NCBI GenBank assembly: GCA_944990035.1
Contig: CALYLX010000115.1
Coordinates: forward strand, 542,973-606,972
Length of the DNA: 64,000 nt
From: Clitopilus passeckerianus
Lineage: Eukaryota; Basidiomycota; Agaricomycetes; Agaricales; Entolomataceae
Direction of reading: 5' to 3'
This document shows, piece after piece, positions 33,562 to 44,320 of the stretch (the first letter of the stretch is position 1; every line of letters begins with the position of its first letter). The translations under genes were made by a program, and so were the position numbers. Below the pieces are notes generated by a model. The model did no database searches and had not been told where the DNA came from. It saw nothing but the letters and a program-made list of their open reading frames with translations.

Positions 33562-35250
33562 TATGTCTGGTCAGTAGTGCTTCTCAGTACCTAATCCATC
33601 GAAATTCATAAATGTTTGGTTAACCTGCAGGCTCCAACCAAGAATTTCTGTTTGGAGAGGTACAATACTGGTGGGACCCGGCGCAGACGGTTCCTCAGAG
33701 TCAGAGCTCTGAGTCGGAAGCCATCGAATACTATGAGGCAGAGGGCTCTGACTTCGATGACGACAGTGACAACCGCCAAACTCTGAAACCGGTTAAACCA
33801 GAACTTGTGAAGAAAAGAATTTTGAAGATTGACGCCGAAATTGAACGCATCAGATCCCTTCCCTCAGTAGTAACCCACCCGGCCCTCTGGCCTTATGAGA
33901 TCGCTCGACCACAGAACCATACCACTGCCCCCGATACACAGTTTGCCGGAGGAAGTGCTCTCGGAGATTTTCCTGAATTGCGTCTCCAATTGGAACGTTC
34001 AATCGTATTATAGTTCTCCCTCCTCAACTACTCTCGACCGCCACCACCCACCTTGGATCTTCCTTGCAGTTTGTAAAACATGGAGGAATCTCGCTTTAAC
34101 GTTCCCGAAGCTGTGGTCCTACATCGTTATTCACACGAATAGCGCACGTACAGAGTTGGCAGTCAAGATCTTGCATCTCTCGACAGAGATTATGCTTCAC
34201 CGTTCTTACGGTTGCCCTTCCCTGTATATCAACGTGCACGGCTGGGGAAATGGATACCGTTCGATGGACTACTCCTTTTACAAGAAGGGATGGTCCCAAA
34301 TTGTTGACGCGCTCATCGAGCATTCGTACCGATGGAAAGGAGTCAGGTTGGAGTTGGCGGCGTGCTTCTTCAAACAACTTTCAATCCTCAAGAGTGAAAA
34401 TCTGCCTCTAACCTCATTCCATGCTCGATTGACGGACGACGACGAGGGCAAGCCAGAACACTCCCAGGTGTTCGACGCCTTGAAAGGCTGCACTTCCCTC
34501 CGTCGAGTGAGATTCGAAGGCTTCAAGAGCATGCCCGTCTTGCAATGGTCCCGACTCACTCATTACGAGTCAAGCGGAGACCCGATGGCGCAACTGGAGG
34601 TGATCAAGAAGATGCCTCTACTCACCTACCTCAAACCGGCCATTGGTCGCGGCTTAACAGCACTTGTGGGCCCCGAAATCATCACCTGCACAAGACTCAA
34701 GTGTTTCGACTTCAACGGCCACTTGGACTACTTCAATAATTTTGAACTTCAGGTGCTTGAAGAGCTTCGTATCGATTGGATCAAGACCATCGACGGATTA
34801 CTGTCGTTAATCAATCGCTGGGAATGCTCTCTCAAGAGATTGACGGTTGTAGGATGAAGCGGTATGACCGAGGATGCATTGAGATCCATATTTAACCTAA
34901 CACCAGAGCTCACGTCCTGGACGTATGACCGCTTGTCGAACACCGGGTTGACCTGTGATCTCCTTGCCAAGCTCACATCTACAAGCTCAGCAATGCCGCT
35001 ACTGCCAAAGTTGGAGCACATCCACGTCGGGTTTAACGCCCAGACCGAACAAGCCATAGCGGATGCTCTCCTGACACTCATTGGATCTCGGTGGGGACGT
35101 CCCACAGGAATACCCAGAAACGGTGTAGGTGTAGCTCAGCTGAGAAGTGTCTCGGTTTCTCTTCATGAACGGAACCCACTCAGCATTCCCGATCGTTTGA
35201 AGCCGTTGTTCGAGGAGGGGCTGGATGTATTAGTGAAACTTAGTAGATAG
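33562..35250 (+). pseudogene. F-box-like/LRR protein gene, disabled by a frameshift and an in-frame stop
   Basis: ATG 33562 followed by an intron leads to an acidic N-terminal part and a short coiled stretch (KKRILKIDAEIERIRSL) in one frame. The F-box-like motif IHSLPEEVLSEIFLNC with VCKTWRNLAL and LWSYIV is in another frame, open from 33895; the switch lies between about 33870 and 33895. The body then runs to a TGA at 34855-34857. Beyond it the same frame goes on for 130 codons with family-like sequence (MTEDALRSIFNLTPELTSW to VKLSR) and stops at 35250. No intron with normal splice sites repairs either defect. A shortened 320-residue F-box protein from ATG 33895 could still be made, so loss of function is likely but not certain. 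Confidence 0.65.
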
Positions 35251-35309
35251 ATTCCCTCGATATTCAGACCACGGGAGGACATCCTTGATTTAACGTAAAG
35301 ATAGTGTAT

Positions 35310-36825
35310 CAATCTCTTGCAACCTTGATAACGACTTTGCCGACGTGAGCTTGAGATTGAAGATACTCGTAGGCGGCAATTGCATCCTCGAAAGCAAAAA
35401 CTTTGGAGATGACGGGTCTCGTTGTTTCGGGGTTTGCTGACAGTAGGCGATTCATCTCTCGGAATCTAGTATTATAAAAAGAAGTTAGCCAGAGATTAGC
35501 AAGGTGCTAATGAGTCGAAACCTACTGAACAACTGAGCCGATCATCATCCCACGCACAATCAGGCACTTTGTAATAAGGTTCCAGGCTATATTTTCATCT
35601 GGCTTGTCCTGCATAGAAGGTTATCTTCAGGGCGTTGGTGAGTCTGAGGTAAATACCTACGGAAGAAACAAATCCAATCATATGAATCTGAGCACCGATG
35701 CGTGCTGCGTTGATAGACTTCGGGAGCGTCCCAGCACCTCCCACCTCGACGATGTGGTCGACACCGACTCCGTTTGTCTGGGGCAACCATGAGTTCATGC
35801 GTATCCACCGGGAAGACATGATCCTCACAAATTTCTTGGCCTCGTCATCCCAATTCGGCGTCTTGTAATTTATAAGATGTTTCGCACCGAGAGATGCGGC
35901 CAACTTTAGCTTTTCGTCTGACGAAGAAGTTGCGATGACGGTTGCGCCGGAGGCCACTGCGTAGCGAAGAGTAAAGCTGGAGCCAACAAGGTTCAGCAGT
36001 CTTGAGTGACTCGAGATTAACGTGTAGTTACATTGAAACACCCCCAGTTCCTTGCACCAAGACTGTTTCCCCAGCTCGCAAGGGTTTGTGGCCGAAGAGA
36101 GCATTATAAGCGGTTACACCGGTACATCTATAAAAACGCAGATTAGACCTAGATGCCAAGACAGAGATGACACAAGGTGTACGGAAGAGTGGACGCTTCC
36201 TCATACGATAGGTGATCAGGAATTGCAACCAAACTCTGTACAGATATTAGCACGATCCCAGTGCAAAAGGCTCGTAGTCACACACGTAGGCAGGGAAAGT
36301 CCTGTATTCAGTCAAGACCCCTTGCTCCCTTGTCCCCAGGTAGGACTCGTAGATTTTAGGAGTCAATTCGCCATGTACATGTTCCAGGCCAAAATTGGCG
36401 CAGACACGATCGCCTAGGCGCCAATCTGTCACATCCGGACCAATTGCAACGACTTCGCCAGCCATATCGGAGACGGGTACAAAATTCGCTGGAATACTGC
36501 ACTCGCTCAGCACACAATTATCAGCATTATGCTCTTTAGTGCTCACGGATATGCATATTGACCGAGGGCCACCGTTACATCGAGATACTAATGCCATATT
36601 CTAGCAGGTTGTCGAGGTGGGATATCAAGACGATAACCTACATTGAGAGAGGCAGCATGGATTTTGACTAGAACTTCATTGCCTCGAGGTTGAGCCACTT
36701 CCTTGCTGCGAATTGTAAGGTTCTTAATTGAACCAGTCTGTTCCGCGGTCAGAGTTTGATAATCGATGTCAATTAGTCCTCACCTGAGGCAGAACATATT
36801 CTCGTGCTTGCTGTGGAATAGACAT
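35310..36825 (-). CDS. Zinc-type alcohol dehydrogenase-like (MDR) oxidoreductase
   Basis: Read from ATG 36823-36825 (MSIPQQAREYVLPQ) to TGA 35310-35312. The N-terminal GroES-like part shows IRSKEVAQPRGNEVLVKIHAASL, then SDMAGEVVAIG and GDRVCANF. The Rossmann part shows CTGVTAYNALFG, VLVQGTGGVS, SGATVIATSSSDEKL, LGAKHLINYKTPNWD, GVGVDHIVEVGG and the end HVGKVVIKV. The catalytic-zinc Cys/His set of true alcohol dehydrogenases is not evident, so it is nearer to the zinc-independent quinone-reductase-like MDR proteins common in fungi, using NAD(P)H. Seven or so introns all keep the frame. Substrate is unknown. Confidence 0.86.
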
Positions 36826-37455
36826 CAAGTTTTCAAAGAACTGCCTGAGAGGATTGGAAGAAACGATGTTGATCTACCCCTGGCTTTAATACTCAGGTTG
36901 GCTGGGACGAAGGTGTCTGAACACGTTAAAGAGTCATTGCTGTCACGCAATCATGTCAGAAACATGATAAATTTCTGTGTCAGCACGGTGTTTCTGGATT
37001 CCGAGAGTCGCCGCGAGGCAATAGCTTTCAAAACAGCCTCGGAACTCGCATATGGTTCGACCTCGAAGTCGAACGATAATCTCGGACAATGGATCCACGA
37101 GAAATGTGGGCTCGAAAGGGGTGGCTGAGTTATAACTTTCGGCAAGTTCCAACCCCTACTTTCAAACCACGACCATCCTGGTCGCCAACTGGGAACGAGA
37201 ACTATGCTGCCATATTACAGTAACGCGATCGTCGCCGACTTATCAGACCTTACAGCTCGATTTGGGCTGGCTTATAACTGCTTCCTACATGCCCTGGAGG
37301 TATCCCTGATGTACAATGTGCTGTATATCCAAGCCTAACCTAGGCCCATCATACCGTTTCTTCCCTTGTCCCTGGGCGCTTCGCATACACCAATATATAT
37401 TCTATATGACTGAACATTGCCACTGTACGCTTAAATCTCCTCGCCTCTACGCTGA
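36826..37455. other. Divergent intergenic region between the MDR gene and the Cys-rich membrane protein gene
   Basis: A plus-strand frame (36766-37128, 120 codons) overlaps the MDR start on the other strand and lacks motifs. An unseen 5' exon of the next gene could lie in the right half. Confidence 0.35.
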
Positions 37456-38426
37456 ATGAGCTCCAGCGGGGGAGCTTCTCAATTCACGGACGTCAACTGT
37501 GTTGGGTCTGAGCCATTTCCACTCGTCGATACCCAGCTAGCAAGAGATGTGTTCACGGGTCTGGGGCCTGACCCATTCGTTTACAAATGCCAGAACGTTC
37601 GATACACAGGTCCAGCAAGCTTTCCCGACTGTGGCAATATATACTTCACCACGTTCTGCATCGGGGCCCACAATCAGCAGCATGCTTGTGTTGTTGGGCC
37701 TAATTGCCATGGTATAGATTGGGGTGGTACTCAAGCAGCGCCGTGCAGTGACTCCATAATGCAGTTTGCAAGCGTACAACCTGCTGGGCTCAACGCGGCA
37801 TGTTGCGACTCTGAGTACTGCTCCAACGCCGCTCCATCTACCAACAGTCTTTCGGCTTTGCCAGGAACGGCTCAGCTATCATGTCCAGACCCGAAGCGGC
37901 TTTGGCTCTGCGTCAACGATGGGTGGTCGGTTGAATGTGTCAATCCGCAGGAGCAATCCATCTGTTCGGGAAAGTTTGCCGCCTCAAGCTGGACGAATCC
38001 AGGAAAGTCAACACAAATCTCGTTTCCAACTGATGCGACCATCTTAACGCACCCAACTACCTCAGATTCATCAAAGACCGCGCCTTCCTCCTCTACGCAT
38101 TCCATCCCGACGACCCAAAAATCTACGTCGGCGGTTCCAAAACCACAAAATACAATAGGTCTAACCATACAGGCCAAGATTGCTATTGGGGCATCTGTTG
38201 GTGGTTTGTGTGTTTTCCTTGCATCACTGGCATGGTGGCTGAGAAAGTTACAACGTCGGAAACGTAGGCCCAACCCAGTTTTCTGTTCGCTAACTTGTGA
38301 AGTGCTAATTCATTCTTAGAACAACGACGAAGTGAATCAGCCTTGGCGTCAGGAGCGGCACTGGCGGCGGAGAATTCGAAGTTTACAGCAGGACGTGATA
38401 ATAATTTTTATGTGGTCTCAAGATAA
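37456..38426 (+). CDS. Cys-rich single-pass membrane protein, function unknown
   Basis: From ATG 37456 the first 130 residues hold many Cys (CQNVRY, FPDCGNIYFTTFC, HACVVGPNCHG, ACCDSEYC), followed by a second Cys group (LSCPDPKRLWLC, CVNPQEQSIC), a Ser/Thr/Pro-rich stalk, a membrane segment (IAIGASVGGLCVFLASLAWW) and a basic stop (RKLQRRKRR). An intron near 38265-38320 joins to a short cytosolic end with stop TAA 38424-38426. The layout is that of a type I surface protein with a disulfide-rich ectodomain, glycosylated stalk and short tail, as in fungal sensors. No signal peptide is seen, so a 5' exon upstream may be missing from this model, or the start is wrong. I do not recognise the ectodomain family. 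Confidence 0.6.
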
Positions 38427-39169
38427 TTCAATACCTAGACGTTCCTACAATCAACATTTGTTATCGACCCATTGCAAACTGTTCTAGCACCTGGTATTTG
38501 AGCAACGCTGAGAGCCTGAATGCGTTGGATGAAACTGTCCATAGTTTGATTCGTGGACAGGCTAAAGGAAGATGCCTGAAATCTCAACAGTATGTAGCTC
38601 CCCAAGGTCCAAGGTTTTCTAAATGCCCTGCATCGAAACTCGCAGTGTTTAAGGTCCACTGGTAAGCTGAACACCACACTGAATCTCGGACCGTGGCGTT
38701 GAAAGAGTTGCCGAGCTGCCATATTCGGCAAATTCCAGCGTCTGTTTCCAAACCATAACCATGCGAATCTGCTGGAAAAAGCTATTACACCCCGCCAACA
38801 GCCTTTATAATATCCGTAAAGCCGTTTGCCCAATGGCTCGCACACCCAAACATACCGCAACCTCCGATATCCCTTTTCATCATCAAGCACATCCGTAGCC
38901 TCATTCCCATGGTGTAACCCGTTAAGGCAATGGTTAAACCGGATGATCAACTCGTGGCGAACGCGAGGCAGCGCCTGGCATGCAGGGAGAACATCGTGTT
39001 TTCGGCTAGGTGAATCCCTGGGGTCTGGAATAAATTCTGGGGACTTCTGTTATCTGCGTTTCTTTTCCTCCTACTTTCTTCACGGACATTTGTAGTTTCT
39101 GGTAAGTACCTAACTTTCAATCCTTTACACTTTATACCAAGTTGTTCGGGACTTTAGAATGCTTAAGCA
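38427..39169. other. Intergenic region with no supported gene
   Basis: A minus-strand frame of 171 codons (38435-38950) is present but has no motif and no intron structure typical of the locus. A likely 5' untranslated intron (donor GTAAGT near 39101, acceptor near 39156) belongs to the downstream transcript. Confidence 0.4.
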
Positions 39170-39298
39170 ATGTTTCCAGCAGTGAACGATTTTAACGTCG
39201 TTGTTGGTGGTATTGCAACTTTTGCAGCAACCGTCGGGTACGCTTGTGCAAAGAAATATCTTGTAAACCCGTATGTACCCCGAATTTCAGGACAGTAA
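39170..39298 (+). CDS. Possible 42-residue membrane peptide upstream of the RanBP3-like gene
   Basis: ATG 39170 to TAA 39296-39298 encodes a short acidic-polar start, a hydrophobic helix (FNVVVGGIATFAATVGYA) and a basic end (CAKKYLVNPYVPR). It lies after a probable untranslated-leader intron and only 71 bases before the start of the next gene on the same strand. It could be a real small membrane protein made from a bicistronic transcript, an upstream open reading frame, or an extra first exon of the next gene. I do not recognise a family. Confidence 0.35.
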   Translation: MFPAVNDFNVVVGGIATFAATVGYACAKKYLVNPYVPRISGQ

Positions 39299-39369
39299 TA
39301 GTTCACACAGTTAATCACACCCCAAGTAGCAGCCCCATCCATTGTGACATCGATCTTTTGCAACCCACC

Positions 39370-40970
39370 ATGATGTCTTCTCAGCACCAGGGATTCGATG
39401 CTGGTCAAACGCAGCATGAAGCTCCGAAGAAAGATACTGGATCCACTGGCCTCCTAAGGCGATTTTCACTTAAACGAAAGCGCACCGACGAGGAAGATAC
39501 GAACGTTAGTAGCTTCAAAGATGACTGCAATTGACACCCCAAACCTAACCGGAAACCATACGCAGGAGGATGCGGTTTATCCCTATGTCAGATACTTGGT
39601 CATATTTACTTGACCAACGACTCATTTTTGTTTTGTCTTTATACAGAACCTTTCCATGATCTATCCTCCGAAGAAGCGAGCCAAGACTCCTACCACTGAA
39701 GAAACGTCAAGCCTAGAGGAAGAGAAGCCCATTCAGAAGGTCTCTCGCGAAAGTACACCTATCCCTACACAGCCTGTCCAGGCCGAAGAGCGAGTCAAGG
39801 AGCCGACTGAAGAAGTTGTAAGGGAAATTCGTCAATGGAACACGTTTCGGCGAATTAATCAAAATCCAGACAACTACACCCCAAGAGGCCGCTCCGGAAA
39901 CCGTGCTAGCCACGCCACCTGCCTCGCCCAAGCCAGCTGCTGCGAAAATTGCGAACGAACCGAGGACTCCATCTCCCGTAAGCCACAGAAACCCCGATCC
40001 TCTTTCCAGTATCACTAACTGTGAAACAGTCATTCAGCTCCCCAAATCTTGTTTCCTCATCTTTCCCGAAGACGCCATTCGGTGGACTCTCCGTAAGGGC
40101 AGCGTTTTATCCTCATGTTATAGCTTCTTATCCTCTATTCTTAGCGACAAGCTACTTCAAGTGCTTTTGCCGCGTTTGCTGGATCGACCTCGCCCTTTGC
40201 CCAGGCGGCATCTTCGCCTTTTGCATCTCGGAAGAACACGAGGAGTATTTGGTCACTCGGAGAACAGGATGCTAGTACATCCCTTGTGTTCAACCCGAAC
40301 GGTGAATCCTCCGTGCTCTCCGAGGAGCCGAAGGAGAAGGAGGCTGAGGCTGAAGATAGCAAGCTGATGAAGTCGGCTATTGAAGACAGCAAAGAGGCGC
40401 CTGCGAAGGCGACTTTGAAACGTATGGCGACCATTCGCTGAATATCGGGGAGACACTGATATGTTTCTTGTAGAGGCCAACGGTGAAGAGGAAGAAGATG
40501 TTGAACTCGAGTTGAAGACTGTCAAGCTCTTCATTAAACGTGGAGAGAAGCCGTTCACGACTGGCATGATTGGGCACATGAAGCTCTTGTCGAACAAGGC
40601 TACTCTTGATGAGCGTCTGCGTAAGTCACAGAACTTCACCCAACTTTACGCGAAATATTCAACGATTTCACTTCCAGTCTTCCGACGAGAACCTTTGTGG
40701 CAAGTCACCATGAACGTCCGAGTAAAACCGTCCGTCAAGTGCTCTTTTGACGAGGAGGAGAATACTCTTCGCATCATCGCAATTGAGCAGGTGGAAGAGT
40801 CCAAATTTGAGCCTACCATATACGCGTTGAGGGTGCGTAACAACATCTACTGTCTGCTCTCATACTAACTTGAGGTTCTTTAGCCCGCGAGATCATGCAC
40901 AAAGCAAGACTTTGCTGATTTCGCGAAGTCGCTCCTCGACAGTCCTGGGTTCAAACCGAAATCTCAGTAA
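39370..40970 (+). CDS. RanBP3/Yrb2-like Ran-binding-domain protein
   Basis: Start ATG 39370 (MMSSQHQG). The N-terminal region has two basic nuclear-localisation-type clusters (LKRKRTDEE and PPKKRAKT), then Pro/Ser/Glu-rich sequence with scattered F-G and S-P-F words (SFPKTPFGGLS, SPFAQAASSPFA). The C-terminal domain reads LKTVKLFIKRGEKPF, MIGHMKLLSNKA, REPLWQVTMNVRV and IYALRPARSCTKQDF, the pattern of RanBD1 domains of the RanBP3/Yrb2/Hba1 type. Stop TAA 40968-40970. About seven short introns keep the frame. It should bind Ran-GTP and help Crm1-dependent nuclear export; this is drawn from the family. Confidence 0.8.
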
Positions 40971-41454
40971 ATTACGGAATATCTGCGCTTTTTGGAGTAG
41001 TTGCCATTGGACTTTGGAAACATGGCAGGATACATGGCTCTTGTTTATTTTTTGTTCGCTATATCGGCTTGACTAGATGCTGGACAATACTCTCTTTGAT
41101 AGATAGACCTTACTGTCCACTTCGCAGCTAATGAATGATCACGACCTTTATGACCCTACAACTCACGGTTGAGCTCAAAACTCAACTCAACGACAAGCAA
41201 AATGCTACAACGACAGTATTCGTTCCGATGTTTGAGACGGAATTAACCAAAAGGCCCATTATAATTACTATTGCACCTTCATAACCAAGCTAAATGACTA
41301 CAAGCTCGAAAAATATACGTACACAAAGTACCATGCCGAATATTCATCGTAAGTTAGATAGGTCTTATGGAGGTATCCTGTTTGGGTATATATGTGTAAT
41401 AAATATAGTAATAAATTTGACGATAATAATGCGTCCTTCTACACCAAGCGCTCA
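40971..41454. other. Convergent intergenic region
   Basis: Lies between two 3' ends. AT-rich, with no motif-bearing frame; it should contain both polyadenylation regions. Confidence 0.4.
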
Positions 41455-42305
41455 TCATAGAAGAAGTGCAAATGCCATAGCTGATGTGCCTAGTGCAACG
41501 GCAGTCTTCCACAACTTCATGTCGAGACCAATGGCCCCGTTATCGTCTCCCGATCCTGATGAGGTGGTGTTGGTTGTACCAGCACCAGGGGTAGGACCGC
41601 CGGTAGGAACGCTCGAGGTAGTGACTGTCACCAGCCTTGATGCGCTCGACGAAGTCGTGGTGGGGGTTGGGGTAGGGGTAACCGACGAAACAGGCAGAGC
41701 AGTGGTGCTGCTGGACGATACGTTGTTGCCGGCCGGGGGAGTGTTAGTGCCGTCACCGCTGCTGAAATCCGGTGGGGGTGCCGCAGACGATGCGTCAACC
41801 AAAGCGCCAGTACCCCATGGAATAGGAGCGTTGGTGTTGGGCTGGTTAGGATTTGCAGGGGGAACGGTCTGTCCTGAGGCCGAGGAAATGGCGAAGCGGG
41901 TGGTCCATTGCTTGTCGGTACCAGGAGCTGAGAACTGGTAGAAGTAGATGGCAGAGTAGGGTTTAACGTCTGGGCAGGGGTGGTCAAAGGTACCCGAGAC
42001 AGTTCCATCCAAACCAGTCTTGACAGCTAAGATGGGCGCAAAAGTGAGCAAAATGCAAAACACGGTTTTGTTCTGAGACACGTACTCGTCAAATGAACCA
42101 TATTGAAGTTGTCGCCCGTCATGAGTTCAATCGCCATATTCTTCCACGCAGTGGTGGAATCCTTGTCACCATCCCACTCAATGTGACATTGTCCGCCAAC
42201 TTTGTAAACAGTGCCAGGTCCGGGGACGGTTGGGATAGCATCTGCGTAGACGGTGCCAACTAGGGAGGAGGCAAGGAGAGCTGTGATTGTGAATGTTCCA
42301 AACAT
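41455..42305 (-). CDS. Kre9/Knh1-like GPI-anchored Ser/Thr-rich cell-wall protein
   Basis: Read from ATG 42303-42305 with one intron (about 42028-42088) to the stop at 41455. A signal peptide (ITALLASSLVGTVYA) is followed by a Kre9/Knh1 N-terminal-like domain (VYKVGGQCHIEWDGD, WKNMAIELMTGDN, YFYQFSAPGTDKQWTTRF). The second half is a Ser/Thr/Pro-rich stalk (SSSSTTALPV, TPTPTPTTTSSSAS) and ends in a small-residue GPI site region plus a hydrophobic tail (AVALGTSAMAFALLL). The expected location is the plasma membrane or wall; roles in beta-glucan matrix assembly are suggested for the family. Confidence 0.85.
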
Positions 42306-43284
42306 CTTCAGTTCTTTAGGAAAAGAGGGTGGCTACGAATAGGCAGAGAGATGAGTACAAGTTGACCAGCAAAATGTGAGCGCACAGCGCCGAAGACGAG
42401 ACTCGAAAGGACGAGGGGACGGGGTGGATATCAAATCGAAGAAAAAAGTACCACAAGACTCACTGTTTATATGATCAGGCAATTCAGGGGGGACTCTGTT
42501 ACCGTTGAAACTTGATGGGAGGCGACTCGAAATTTTGATGTTGGTTGGAAAGAGCGGGTGGTTTTAAAGAGAGTGTGGTTTTGAGCAAGAGCGCTAGGAG
42601 CCAAGAGGACGAGAATCCTCCGTCGCTGTGCGATGAAGAGACGAAGGAGTAAAGCGGCCGTCAAGGGAGGGGCTGAGTTTATAAAAAGGCTCGCGTGGTC
42701 ATCCAGGTCTGTACATGCCGTGCCTAGCGAAATATGTTTTCCGACGTTCGGCTAGGATTTTAGCCCACGGTATTCATGGGCGTCCGATAATAGTCTGACC
42801 CGATCCGTCAAGCGTTGATGGTTATCTTGTGGACTTGCAAGCCGAATATTCACCCAGAACACAAAAATGCGGCGATGACAAGCCGGGGGATGTTCGCTGT
42901 ACTGCCACAGATAAACTGCAGTCGCATGGGCAGGAAAAATGCCATTCCACTCGTCGTCGTCGCTAACTGCGATGTTGCCTTAGTTTTGCGGGTTTAGGTC
43001 GGAACTGCTAGCAAGCTCTCCTTGATGGTAGGGGCAGACGTTGTGAACGGTCATCAAAACGCGGGGTCATCATCATTCAAAGCAAAGGCGATGCCCAATT
43101 CATTCGAATGCGGTTCGTGTTTTATGGTTACAATGTCAAATGAGAGGGGAATGAGGAGATGACGGCTGGAAATTATACATGATTATTGTTGGGCATGCAA
43201 TTACACCAAAACAAGGTAACGCACAACAGGAATGTAGGTATGGGTATCGTCTGGTAGATAGCAAGCAAAGTTGAAGCAAGGTCT
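42306..43284. other. Upstream region of the GPI-protein gene and 3' flank of RNH203
   Basis: About 1 kb without a supported gene. A TATA-like word (TTTATAAAAAGG, about 42672) is some 370 bases from the start codon at 42305, too far to be assigned without transcript data. Confidence 0.4.
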
Positions 43285-44059
43285 TCAGTCAGCTCTGTGA
43301 ATCTATTCAATGTCAGTGGCGTTGAGTGAGAGCAACGAAATCGTCATATCAACGAACCTCAGCTGCAAGTCGAGTCCATTCAAGCAAAGATCGATAATAT
43401 TCATCTTTGCCCTCATCGACTGGGAAATCCGGATGCCATAGTGTTATTGACGAGAATTGGGCGGTGGGAACTAGCGTCCGTGTATCCCTGTGTTGAAGGT
43501 CCTCATCTTCAGGTATTGTCGACGAGTCAACGTCCATAGCTTCATCATACTCCTCAACGTTGTTGTCCACGTCATGTACGAAGGCAGAGCTGCGAGTTCT
43601 ACGCGTCGCGTTCGAGTTCTTCTTCGTCTTAGGTTTTGATCTAGGCTGGTCATCGACGGTAGAGTCATTTCCAGTGCCTGCAGCTTTGAATACTACGCCC
43701 GCGTAGCCTTCGGGCAGCTTCACATCAAGGCCTTGAATCTTTCGCCCTCGAAATGAGCTAACGAAACGTGCAGGAGCCTCCGGGATGGCTTCAGCAACTG
43801 CACTTTTCTCGTCGACAACGGGTTTTGCTTCAACACCCATCTCCTCACCTCCTGCCTCGTTCTTGCCCTCTTCGGCTGCATCCTTGTCCTTTCGTTCGGG
43901 TGCCGCCTCGACGCGTAAGTATGTTGAGATAGGTGCTTTCCCGGAGTAATCAATGTGAAAGGGCATGAGATTCGGTGTGCATGACTTCAGACCGGTCTTG
44001 TTCGTGATGGGTGCAATTTCGAGCACCTGGGTCGTCGATGTCATCGTCGTCGTTGTCAT
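43285..44059 (-). CDS. RNH203: Ribonuclease H2 subunit C
   Basis: Read from ATG 44057-44059. Features of the Rnh203/RNASEH2C family are NLMPFHIDYSG near the start, RFVSSFRGRKIQG, VKLPEGYAGVVF, then LWHPDFPVDEGKDEYYRSL and LEWTRLAAEIH. The last intron starts right after the GAG codon of AAE (GTTCGT donor) and the final exon gives IHRAD and TGA 43285-43287; without splicing the frame ends at VR. Between the conserved blocks is a Glu/Lys-rich insert. The protein is a non-catalytic subunit of the trimeric enzyme that removes single ribonucleotides and RNA from DNA in the nucleus. It shares a 261-base promoter region with the divergent DNM1 gene. Confidence 0.82.
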
Positions 44060-44320
44060 TGTCGTCAGTGGTCACAATGCCGAAAACCACGTCGCGCTAC
44101 GCGTGGATTGGAGCCTTGGGACCGCGTTATTTGCACCAACTTGACGTCACCTTCTAAGCCTAACAACGATAAACAACCCGTTCCGTCAGATTTGCCGTTT
44201 CCTGTGTGCTGCCGGTGCTTTGACGCGTTCTTCCTTAAAACTTTTAAAGGCTGGTCCAGCGCCTTTCAACACCTTCAAAACTTTAGACTTGACGTCGGAG
44301 GAGACGCCAACTACGCTAGA
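44060..44320. promoter_or_regulatory. Short head-to-head promoter region, RNH203 (-) and DNM1 (+)
   Basis: Only 261 bases separate the two start codons, so both core promoters must lie here or overlap the 5' coding ends. No TATA box is obvious on either strand. Confidence 0.5.

Noticed and set aside
38435..38950. A 171-codon minus-strand frame
   Set aside because: No motif, no signal or membrane pattern, and no intron in a region where nearly every real gene has them.
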